Source of the DNA: JAICLV01 sp036380925
GTDB taxonomy: Bacteria; Actinomycetota; Actinomycetes; Acidothermales; Acidothermaceae
Assembly (NCBI GenBank): GCA_036380925.1
Contig: DASVDW010000166.1
Coordinates: forward strand, 1-14,431
Reading direction: 5' to 3'
DNA: 14,431 bases
Shown here: piece after piece, positions 1-6,601 of the stretch
Position numbering within the stretch: the stretch's first letter is position 1
How the letters are laid out: each line of letters starts with the position of its first letter
Position numbers and translations under genes: made by a program
Notes under the pieces: generated by a model
Databases searched by the model: none
Told to the model about the DNA's origin: nothing
Seen by the model: only the letters and a program-made list of their open reading frames with translations

Positions 1-146
1 ACCACCTCGACGGCGACCAGCAACCCAGCCAGCTCGCCAGCCGGCATCGACCACACACTGGCCGCGGCCAACTCATCCAGGCAGGCCGCGATGCCGGCGA
101 CCGCCTCGGCCGCAGGATGGTCGAACCTGACACCACTCCCCGACAT
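1..146 (-). CDS. DUF222 / 13E12-type HNH endonuclease, N-terminal fragment
   Basis: Only the first 48 codons lie in the window; the gene runs off the left edge. It starts at the ATG complementary to 144-146 and reads MSGSGVRFDHPAAEA followed by an amphipathic helix rich in Ala and Leu (ACLDELAAASV, then MPAGELAGLLVAVEV). This opening resembles actinobacterial DUF222 proteins, which usually carry a C-terminal HNH nuclease motif and occur as many dispersed copies per genome (the 13E12 repeat family of mycobacteria). The HNH domain itself is outside the window, so nuclease function is inferred from the family only. The upstream spacer carries tandem repeats that may belong to this element. It could be another helical actinobacterial protein; identification is moderate. 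Confidence 0.6.
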   Translation of the reverse strand, partial: MSGSGVRFDHPAAEAVAGIAACLDELAAASVWSMPAGELAGLLVAVEV

Positions 147-194
147 GCGACCGACGCTAAACCACCCCACCGACAAAACCAGAACGCAGAAAAC

Positions 195-208
195 CCTTGT
201 GGACAAGG
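195..208. repeat. Short inverted repeat CCTTGT-GG-ACAAGG
   Basis: Two 6-base arms pair perfectly around a GG centre, about 50 bp upstream of the DUF222 start. The right part contains TGTGGACAA (198-206), whose complement TTGTCCACA is the usual actinobacterial DnaA-box consensus. A related motif TGTGGACGC follows at 220-228 in the same orientation, 22 bp further on, and matches the consensus at 7 of 9 positions. It may be an operator, a DnaA-binding site or chance; no function is assigned. Confidence 0.6.
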
Positions 209-235
209 AAAAACCAGGCTGTGGACGCACCAGCA

Positions 236-318
236 CTGAGTCACGCCACCAGCTCTGAGTCACCCCACCAGCTCTGAGTCACCCCACCAGCTCTGAGCCA
301 CCCCGCCAGCTCTGAGTC
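236..318. repeat. Tandem array of four 19-bp repeats plus a partial fifth
   Basis: The unit CTGAGTCACCCCACCAGCT occurs at 236-254, 255-273, 274-292 and 293-311, with a partial copy at 312-318. Copies two and three are identical; copy one differs at one base and copy four at two. There are no spacers, so this is not a CRISPR array. Each unit contains the near-palindrome TGAGTCA. The last copy leads into an inverted repeat (TGAGTC 313-318, GACTCA 326-331). The array sits 90 bp upstream of the DUF222 start and 50 bp beyond the stop of the hibernation-factor gene. Apart from these repeats, nothing gene-like is visible in 147-368. Confidence 0.93.
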
Positions 319-368
319 GCAATCTGACTCAAAACAAAGCGTCAGCGGTCAAGCAAGAACCGACGGGC

Positions 369-1154
369 TCACGTCGCGGCGATAAGACCGTAATGGCCGT
401 CGTAGCGGCGATACAGCACCACGGCGTTTCCCGATTCAGCGTCGAGATAGAAAACGAATGGTTCGCCCCCGACATCGAGACGCTGCCGCGCTTGGACTTC
501 CCCCAGCACCGGCGGGGCCGGCGCGCGCGTCACGCCCGTCGGCAACGGGTGCTCCGGCGGCAGACCCGCGACGGTGTAGCCGTTGTCGGTTCGGCTCAGG
601 ACGGCTGGGGCTTCGCTTTCAGCGTCTGTGAAGAGAAAGAAGTCATGGTCAAGGGCTTCCATGTCGTACACGGCCTCGTCCACGCTCGTGGGCGCCACGG
701 CGAAGCTCTTGCGTCGCACGACCTCACGCTCTTCCGCGGGCCTCGGGGCGTAGTCCGGCCGCTCGGTCGGCACATCACCACGCCGCCACTGCCCCTCCGC
801 CGGAACGCTCAGCCAGCGAGAACGTTCGTTCCACCGATTGACGAGTTCGACGATCAGCCGCTCCATTCGATCGGCCGCCCGGTCAAGCGCCTCGGCCGGG
901 GTCTCCGCATCACCACGGGTGCGCACCGGTGAACTGCCGACCAACAGTGAGATCTCGACCCGGCTCGACGCCACCCGCCCAGGGTTGGTGAACTCGCGGA
1001 CCACCACGCGCGCGTCGCGCACCGGCCGGCCGGCAAGCCGGGTCGAGTGCGCGACGCGCTCTCGCGCGGCAAGGCGCGTCACGTCGGCCACCTGGCCGAT
1101 CGCGGTCACCTCGACGTCGTCGGGCGAGAGTTGACCTGTCGACTCCGTGCTCAT
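369..1154 (-). CDS. hpf: Long-form ribosome hibernation promoting factor with doubled C-terminal domain
   Basis: The protein is 261 aa. Residues 13-115 fit a divergent S30AE fold, the part that binds the 30S decoding region and blocks mRNA and tRNA. Residues 145-198 (RKSFAVAPTSVDEAVYDMEA, then DHDFFLF) are a clear long-HPF C-terminal domain of the type that dimerises ribosomes. Residues 221-260, ending YRRYDGHYGLI, are a second, shorter copy that lacks the leading helix. Ordinary long HPFs have one such domain. The two-copy layout and length recall the mycobacterial stress factors RafH and Rv0079 (from memory, not aligned). The ATG at 1154 lies one base after the stop of the CBS gene, so translation is probably coupled; no strong Shine-Dalgarno sequence is seen. 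An in-frame opening upstream is a shadow of the CBS gene. It acts in the cytoplasm on ribosomes in slow growth. Confidence 0.87.
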   Translation of the reverse strand: MSTESTGQLSPDDVEVTAIGQVADVTRLAARERVAHSTRLAGRPVRDARVVVREFTNPGRVASSRVEISLLVGSSPVRTRGDAETPAEALDRAADRMERLIVELVNRWNERSRWLSVPAEGQWRRGDVPTERPDYAPRPAEEREVVRRKSFAVAPTSVDEAVYDMEALDHDFFLFTDAESEAPAVLSRTDNGYTVAGLPPEHPLPTGVTRAPAPPVLGEVQARQRLDVGGEPFVFYLDAESGNAVVLYRRYDGHYGLIAAT

Positions 1155-1155
1155 G

Positions 1156-1524
1156 TCACGCCCACGTTTCGATGGCAAGCAGATCACGCATCGAGACGAT
1201 GCCGACCAGCTTTCCCTCGTCGACGACGGGAATGTGGCGAATGCCGTGATCGAGCATGATGTGCGCGACGTAGACCGTGTCGGCGTCCAGGTCGGCCGTT
1301 CGCACCTGATACGACGCGTGATCGCGCACGTGGGTCTTGTCGAGGTCTGTGTCGCTCGCCACCGCGCGCACAACGTCACGTTCGGAGATGATCCCGATGT
1401 CCTCGTCACCGGTGACCGCGACTGCGCCGACGTCCGCCGCTGCCATCACCCGGCAGACTTCGCGCAACGAGGCCTCGGCGTCAACGGTCAGCACGTCGGT
1501 GGTGTGGGCGTCCCTGATTCGCAT
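1156..1524 (-). CDS. Twin CBS-domain protein
   Basis: The 122-aa protein consists almost entirely of two CBS motifs, residues about 5-56 (TTDVLTVDAEASLREVCRVM ending IISERDVVRAV) and 64-118 (ending HIPVVDEGKLVGIVSMRDLL). Two CBS units form a Bateman module, which commonly binds adenine nucleotides. Stand-alone twin-CBS proteins include the hypoxic response protein Hrp1 of Mycobacterium tuberculosis; the ligand here is unknown. I chose the ATG at 1524 because the CBS fold begins there, with a weak GGCAGG upstream. The frame stays open for 43 more codons to a GTG at 1653 that overlaps the fmdA stop as GTGA, but that stretch is repetitive and unlike the family. The next gene, hpf, follows after one base, suggesting a joint role in stress or dormancy. 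Confidence 0.9.
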   Translation of the reverse strand: MRIRDAHTTDVLTVDAEASLREVCRVMAAADVGAVAVTGDEDIGIISERDVVRAVASDTDLDKTHVRDHASYQVRTADLDADTVYVAHIMLDHGIRHIPVVDEGKLVGIVSMRDLLAIETWA

Positions 1525-1595
1525 GTTGGCTGCCTGCCCGTCGTGGCAGATCGCAATCGTCTCCTGCGAAGCACTTCCACGCCGCCACCCTCGTG

Positions 1596-1671
1596 CGTCG
1601 GCAGGCTGGCTCACGCGGGCGCAGCGGCCACGAGCGTCGGGAGATTGGCTCACGCGGCGCAGCGACCACGA
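1596..1671. repeat. Imperfect 37/38-bp direct repeat
   Basis: Two adjacent copies, 1596-1633 and 1635-1671, share most positions, including GGCTCACGCGG and GCAGCG, with CCACGA at the end. The second copy covers the fmdA stop codon. Read on the minus strand, each copy contains GTGAGCCA followed by YCTSCCGACG. In the frame that is open to the CBS gene they give VSQSPDARG and VSQPADARG, and several differences fall at third codon positions. The repeat has lengthened the space between fmdA and the CBS gene and may have given fmdA its unusual C-terminal tail. Confidence 0.85.
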
Positions 1672-2888
1672 TCGGCGTGCTGCGGCCCGGAGGCGGTCGG
1701 CCGCACGTCGAAGTCAAAGATCGCCGTCGGCAGGTACACCGTGGCGCATGAGTTCGGCACGTCGACCACGCCGCTGAACCGACCCTCGATCGGCGCCGCG
1801 CCGAGCAGCAGGTAAGCCTGCTCCGGCGAGTACCCGAACTTGGTCAGATACTCGATGGCGTTGAGGCAGGCCCGCTTGTAGGCGAGCTGAGAGTTCAGAT
1901 AGTGCTGCGTGCCCCGCTCGTCGACCGAGATGCCGACAAACGAAAGGAACTCACTGTAGCGAGGCTCGACATTGCCCGGCATGAACACCGGGTTCGTCGT
2001 CACACCAAAGGTCTCCATGCCGCCCTTGATCAGATCGACTCGGACGTCGACGAAGCCGCCCATCTCGATCGCGCCGCAGAACGTGATCTCGCCGTCGCCT
2101 TGACTGAAATGCAGGTCGCCGACAGACAACTTGCCGCCTTCGACATACACCGGCAGGAACACGCGGGCGCCGCGCGTGAGGTTCTTGATGTCTTGGTTGC
2201 CGCCATTCTCGCGCGGCGGCGCGGTGCGCGCCGCGACGGTGGCCGCCTGCGCGGTCGCCTCGGCGTCCATCGCGCCGAGTATCGCGTTATGCGGTTCCGG
2301 CGGCAGCGCCAGCGGAGGGACGGCGTCGGGGTTGGTGGCGATGAGTTCGGCCTCGCGGGAATTCCATTGACCCAACAACTCGTGCGAGGGAGCGACCCCG
2401 ACGATCCCAGGGTGCGTGATGCCGGTGAACCGCACGCCTGGGAGATGCCGAGACGTCGCGATCTGGCCGTGAAAGTCCCACACCGCCTTGTACGCGTCGG
2501 GAAAATGATCGGTGAGAAATCCTCCGCCGTTCACTTTCGCGAAGATTCCGGTGTAGCCCCAGCCTTGACCGGCGACCGGCCCGACTTCTTGCGGCACCGG
2601 CCCCAACTCGAGGATGTCGACGACGAGCAGGTCTCCAGGCGCTGCCCCCTCCACCGCCACCGGCCCCGACAACGGATGCACCATGGAGATGTCGACCTTG
2701 CGCACGTCCTCTGCGGAGTCGTTGTTTCCGACGGTGCCGTCGAACCACTCCCGGCACTCGAGCCGGAATTCGGCCCCCGGCTTCACCGTTGCGACCGGCG
2801 GGACGTCCGGATGCCAGCGGTTGTGGCAACGCGTCGCTTGATCAAAGAACGACTTGGATTGATCGACGTGAAAGAGTACGTCGGGCAT
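1650..2888 (-). CDS. fmdA: Formamidase / acetamidase (FmdA/AmdA family)
   Basis: The 412-aa cytoplasmic enzyme hydrolyses formamide or short aliphatic amides to the acid and ammonia. Family signatures are visible in order: HNRWHPD (22-28), SGPVAVEGAAPGDLL (74-88), HPGIVGVAPSHE (159-170), PPRENGGNQDIK (224-235) and GDLHFSQGDGEI (257-268). Length fits the Methylophilus FmdA type (about 407 aa), which is unrelated to nitrilase-fold formamidases. The ATG at 2888 has a good Shine-Dalgarno (GGAAGGAAG). The last ~15 residues (TASGPQHADRGRCAA) look added and run into the direct repeat at 1596-1671. fmdB lies 39 bp upstream in the same direction, a classic pairing. Whether formamide, acetamide or another amide is preferred cannot be read from the sequence. 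Confidence 0.95.
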   Translation of the reverse strand: MPDVLFHVDQSKSFFDQATRCHNRWHPDVPPVATVKPGAEFRLECREWFDGTVGNNDSAEDVRKVDISMVHPLSGPVAVEGAAPGDLLVVDILELGPVPQEVGPVAGQGWGYTGIFAKVNGGGFLTDHFPDAYKAVWDFHGQIATSRHLPGVRFTGITHPGIVGVAPSHELLGQWNSREAELIATNPDAVPPLALPPEPHNAILGAMDAEATAQAATVAARTAPPRENGGNQDIKNLTRGARVFLPVYVEGGKLSVGDLHFSQGDGEITFCGAIEMGGFVDVRVDLIKGGMETFGVTTNPVFMPGNVEPRYSEFLSFVGISVDERGTQHYLNSQLAYKRACLNAIEYLTKFGYSPEQAYLLLGAAPIEGRFSGVVDVPNSCATVYLPTAIFDFDVRPTASGPQHADRGRCAA

Positions 2889-2927
2889 GATGCTTCCTTC
2901 CCGCGATGACTAACTGATGTTGACTGC

Positions 2928-3218
2928 TTACGGTCGCGGCAACTTTGCGTGTAGCGGATTCGACGATCGTCGTGGAAGCGCGGCCCTCGGACGAGCGGCC
3001 GGTGGCGCGGCGACGACGGCGGGCTCGTGCGCGCTTCGGCGATCAGCCTCGACGGCGCGGCTGAGCGGGGTGTCGCCCGATAGCAACGCTGGCGCGGAGA
3101 ACACGCGCGACGCTGTCGCGCCGCACCTCGGACACTCGGCGCTCGCCTGCGCGCGACCGACGGGAGACCGGATCTCGAAGGAGCCACAGGAGGGGCAGCG
3201 ATAGTCGAAGGTCGCCAT
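2928..3218 (-). CDS. fmdB: FmdB-family zinc-ribbon protein
   Basis: The 96-aa protein opens with MATFDYRCPSCG and has a second knuckle ECPRCG, giving four cysteines at 8, 11, 29 and 32, the FmdB/CxxC zinc ribbon. RVFSAP after the ribbon is also typical. The remainder (about 43-96) is a low-complexity Ala/Arg/Pro tail without recognisable fold. FmdB of Methylophilus was proposed to regulate formamidase expression; a direct biochemical role is not established. I chose the ATG at 3218, since the family starts just before the Y-x-C motif and GGGGA precedes it. A TTG seven codons upstream (3239) is the alternative. It is the first gene of the leftward unit fmdB-fmdA-CBS-hpf. Confidence 0.88.
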   Translation of the reverse strand: MATFDYRCPSCGSFEIRSPVGRAQASAECPRCGATASRVFSAPALLSGDTPLSRAVEADRRSAHEPAVVAAPPAARPRAALPRRSSNPLHAKLPRP

Positions 3219-3269
3219 GGCGGTCCCCGTGCCCGCCAAGGTGATCCCTAATCCGGGACGCCGACGAGC

Positions 3270-3305
3270 GGGTCGGCGCGCAGATCGGCGCGCGGATCGG
3301 CGCGC
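3270..3305. repeat. Three tandem 12-bp repeats between adnB and fmdB
   Basis: Units GGGTCGGCGCGC (3270-3281), AGATCGGCGCGC (3282-3293) and GGATCGGCGCGC (3294-3305) lie head to tail. They differ only in the first three bases. They fall in the 107-bp gap between the adnB stop and the fmdB start, where the promoter of the fmdB unit would be expected. No T-tract follows, so the array is not a standard intrinsic terminator. It may be slippage or a stacked binding site. Confidence 0.9.
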
Positions 3306-3325
3306 CGGGTGGTCGGGCGGCGCCG

Positions 3326-6300
3326 TCAGGCTACCGACTCGAGCATCCGCGCGATGCCGTCTCGATCAAGCAGGTCCGACGGCGAATAGTCGCCACCGTC
3401 GCGCAGATAGCAGAAAGTCGCTCGCACCCGCGCCACGTCGACGCCGGAAAGATCCGCCCACGCCAGCCGGTAGGCCGCGAGCTGCACGGCGGCGGCCGCC
3501 GCGTCGTCACCGCGCGGGCGTCGTCCGGTTTTCCAGTCGACGACGGTGAAACCACCGTCAGAATCGGCGAAGACGGCGTCCATCCGACCCCGCACGACGG
3601 TGTCGCCGACCACCAACTCGAACGGCACCTCCACCTCGACCGGGTCGCGCTGCGCCCACGGCAGCGCCAAGAACGCCTGCTGCAAAGCCAAGAACTCGGA
3701 GTCGGGCGCGGCGTCGACGTCGGCTGATCCGGGCAACTCGTCGATGTCGACCAGCCGCGGTGAGGAGAACCGCTGCTCGAGCCAGGCGTGGAAAGCGGTG
3801 CCGCGGCGAGCCAACGGCGCCGGCGGTCTCGGCATCGGGCGCCGCAACTGCGTCGCCAACTCGGCGGGGTCGCGACGCAACAAGACCAGCTGGCTGACCG
3901 ACAGCTGCCGCGGCAACACCACCTCGAGCCGGGCCCGTTGTTCGCGCGCCTCGCGTTCGGCGAGCAACACCTCGACGTCGCGATCCCACTCCCGCATCGC
4001 GGCCGCCACCAAGAGGTCGTCGTCGGTGGCCGACGCCACCAGCGTCGCGGCCTGCTCAAGAGCGGGACGACGCGAGCAGAGCGGGTCATACGGCCACGGC
4101 ATCGTCGTCTTGCCACCGGCAAGGAGCGGGTTGACCTCGCCATCCGCAGGCATCGGGGTCCAGCATTCGACCACGCCCGCGCCAGCGACGCAGGCGTCGC
4201 GCACCGCGGTCAGGAATTCGCTGTCCGCACGGGCGGACTTGATGTCGTCCCACCGATATCCCGTGCAGAGCAGCATCGATTTCGCGCGGGTGACCGCCAC
4301 ATAGGCGAGTCGCCGCTCCTCGCGGGTCAGATGTTCCTTCACCGAATCAGCAAAGCGGGAGATCTCGGCCACGGCGTCGACCTGATCGACCGACGACTCA
4401 ACCGACGTCGTCGGCAATCCGTCGCGATCGCCCCGCAGCGGCCACGGGAGCCGACCCCGCCGGGTCAGCCAGCCGCGCACGTCGGCCGGCCGCACGGTCG
4501 GAAACAGGCCGTCGACCATGCCGGGCACGACGACGACGTCCCACTCCAGGCCTTTGGCTCCGTGCACGGTCAGCAGCTGCACCCGGCTCGCCGACGCCTC
4601 GACGCCGGCGCGCGACTCCGGCACGCTGGAGTCGTCGTCCGGTCTTTCGAACCCGCGCTCTTCGACAGCGGCGGCGTCGAGATAGTCAAGGAACGCCGGC
4701 AGACTGACCTGTTGATCGGAGTCGCCCCCCTCCGCGAACTCGGCCGCGACCTCGATCAAGCGGTCCAGATTCGCCCTGGTGGCCAGCGAGTCGCCGCGCG
4801 CGAGCACCTCGACGTCGAGCCCGGTGCTGCGAACGACGTCGGCCACCAGCTCCGGCAGCGGCTGCGAGATGCGCGCCCGTAACCCGCGCAATTCACTTCG
4901 CAGCAAGGACATTCGCGCACGCCCCGCGGGCGACAGCCAGCCAGCCGGCGGAAGGTCGTCGAGCGCGTCGACGATGCTGCTGTCGTCAACCTCGTCAGGC
5001 TCGAGATCGACCTCGCCCGCGGACGACGGCGCCGCGTCGCCGCTCGGCGGCTTCATCAACTGCCGCGCCCAACGACCCAACGCCGCGATGTCGCGCGGCC
5101 CGATTCGCCAACGCGCGCCGGTGAGCAGCCGCATCAACGCGTCGCCGCGACCCGGGTCGGCGAGCACCCGCAAAACCGCCACCACATCGACGATTTCCGG
5201 TTCCAGCAGCAGCCCGCCGACACCGAGGATCTCCAGCGGGATGTCACGTGATCGCAACGCCGCCTCGATGCGGGGCAGCTGCCGCCACGCCCGCACCAAT
5301 ATCGCGATGCTGCGGGTCGGTTCCCCGCGCTCGCGCGCGACGGCGTCGGCCTCCCACACCGCCGCGACACGCTCAGCCACCGCCGCGGCCTCGTCGTCGA
5401 TGGTCGGATAAAGAGCGCATCGGACGACGCCCGCCGCAGCGCCGTCGCGCGCGACCAACGTCGGCGTCGAGATCGCGCCCTCGCGCAATCCCGCGGCCAC
5501 CTCGTTGGCGACCGACAAGACGTTGCCGTCGTTGCGGAAGCTGGTGCTCAGGGTGAGCACCGCGGCGGGCACGTCGTCGCGCGCGAAGTGGGCCGGAAAC
5601 GCCGCGAGCGTGCCCTGGCTCGCCCCACGCCAGCCGTAGATCGCCTGGGACGGGTCGCCGACCGCGGTGAGCAACGGCGGCGCGCCCACGTCGGAGTGCA
5701 CCTCGCCGAACAGCGCGCGCAAGAACACCAGCTGCGCGTGACTGGTGTCTTGATACTCGTCGAGCAGCACGGCCCGAAACGTCGAACGCTCACCGCCGGC
5801 CACCTCGGGAAAGCGGTCGGCCAGCTCGGCGGCGAGCGCCATCTGATCGGCGAAGTCGAGCACCTCGGCCTTGCGCTTCGCGGCGTCGAACTGCGCGACC
5901 AGCGGCAGCAGCTGGCAGCGCGCCAAGAGCGCCGTGGCGACCTTCTCCAGCTCGGTGTGCAGAGCCTTCGAGCCGCGCTGTTTCTCGCCGCGCGGCAGCC
6001 CACTCAGCACGGCGTGCGACTTCTCGCAAAACGCGCGCACCTCGGGGCCGCCCACCCGATGCTGGGCGAGCTCCTCGGCGAGGGACAGCACGTCGGTGGT
6101 CACCGTGCTGGGCTGCACCAGCACGGCGTCCATGTCGCCGTCGTAGCTCTCGACGATCCGGCGCGCGTATTGCCACGCGACGGTCTGGCTGATGAGTCGC
6201 TGACCCGGCTCGCGTCCGAGCCGCAGCGCGTGGTCGGCGACGATCCGCCCCGCATAGGAGTCGTAGGTCGAGACGGTCGGCTCGCCCGACATCACCAGCT

Positions 6301-6601
6301 CGGCGTCGATCAAGCCGTGGCGGGCCAGTTGGGACAGTCGGCGGCGAATCCGCGCGGCCAACTCGGCCGCCGCCTTGCGGGTGAACGTCAGCCCGAGCAC
6401 CTGGTCGGGCCGGACGAACTCGTTTGCCACCAGCCAGACCACCCGGCCGGCCATCGTCTCGGTCTTGCCAGATCCGGCGCCGGCCACCACCAGACAGGCC
6501 GGCGCGGTCGATTCGATGACCGCCGCCTGCTCCGGCGTGGGCGCCGGCTGGCCCAAGGCCTCGGCGATCGCCGCGGCGGAGTGTCGCCCGCGAGCGCCCA
6601 T
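3326..6601 (-). CDS. adnB: AdnB subunit of the AdnAB helicase-nuclease
   Basis: The 1091-aa protein (mycobacterial AdnB is about 1100) joins a UvrD/PcrA-type superfamily 1 motor to a RecB-type nuclease. Visible motifs: Q motif PTPEQ (21-25), Walker A GAGSGKT (41-47), Ia LTFTRKAAAEL (71-81), Walker B DEYQDT (281-286), III GDPSQAIYGWRG (315-326), IV SFRN (354-357), V TVHGAKGLEWD and VI AYVAVTRAK. The nuclease has H938, D1008 (GRMDAVF), D1022 and K1024 (VVDWKTG), and Q1040 with Y1044 (QLAAY), all intact. It lacks the cysteine set of AdnA. AdnAB resects double-strand break ends for recombination, the actinobacterial counterpart of RecBCD and AddAB; AdnB is the main motor in mycobacteria. The ATG at 6601 overlaps the adnA stop by one base (TGATG), implying coupled 1:1 synthesis. 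Confidence 0.95.
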   Translation of the reverse strand: MGARGRHSAAAIAEALGQPAPTPEQAAVIESTAPACLVVAGAGSGKTETMAGRVVWLVANEFVRPDQVLGLTFTRKAAAELAARIRRRLSQLARHGLIDAELVMSGEPTVSTYDSYAGRIVADHALRLGREPGQRLISQTVAWQYARRIVESYDGDMDAVLVQPSTVTTDVLSLAEELAQHRVGGPEVRAFCEKSHAVLSGLPRGEKQRGSKALHTELEKVATALLARCQLLPLVAQFDAAKRKAEVLDFADQMALAAELADRFPEVAGGERSTFRAVLLDEYQDTSHAQLVFLRALFGEVHSDVGAPPLLTAVGDPSQAIYGWRGASQGTLAAFPAHFARDDVPAAVLTLSTSFRNDGNVLSVANEVAAGLREGAISTPTLVARDGAAAGVVRCALYPTIDDEAAAVAERVAAVWEADAVARERGEPTRSIAILVRAWRQLPRIEAALRSRDIPLEILGVGGLLLEPEIVDVVAVLRVLADPGRGDALMRLLTGARWRIGPRDIAALGRWARQLMKPPSGDAAPSSAGEVDLEPDEVDDSSIVDALDDLPPAGWLSPAGRARMSLLRSELRGLRARISQPLPELVADVVRSTGLDVEVLARGDSLATRANLDRLIEVAAEFAEGGDSDQQVSLPAFLDYLDAAAVEERGFERPDDDSSVPESRAGVEASASRVQLLTVHGAKGLEWDVVVVPGMVDGLFPTVRPADVRGWLTRRGRLPWPLRGDRDGLPTTSVESSVDQVDAVAEISRFADSVKEHLTREERRLAYVAVTRAKSMLLCTGYRWDDIKSARADSEFLTAVRDACVAGAGVVECWTPMPADGEVNPLLAGGKTTMPWPYDPLCSRRPALEQAATLVASATDDDLLVAAAMREWDRDVEVLLAEREAREQRARLEVVLPRQLSVSQLVLLRRDPAELATQLRRPMPRPPAPLARRGTAFHAWLEQRFSSPRLVDIDELPGSADVDAAPDSEFLALQQAFLALPWAQRDPVEVEVPFELVVGDTVVRGRMDAVFADSDGGFTVVDWKTGRRPRGDDAAAAAVQLAAYRLAWADLSGVDVARVRATFCYLRDGGDYSPSDLLDRDGIARMLESVA

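Noticed and set aside
236..318. CRISPR array
   Set aside because: The 19-bp units abut directly without unique spacers and no cas gene is present.
313..331. Intrinsic terminator for hpf
   Set aside because: The stem is only 6 bp. On the minus strand the T-rich stretch lies before the stem, not after it.
393..932. 179-codon open frame on the plus strand
   Set aside because: Antisense to the hibernation factor, whose two C-terminal domains are recognisable.
1155..1409. 85-residue N-terminal extension of the hibernation factor
   Set aside because: It is the CBS gene read out of frame; the S30AE fold begins after the ATG at 1154.
1902..2909. 335-codon open frame on the plus strand
   Set aside because: Antisense to fmdA, which is unambiguous; the translation resembles no protein.
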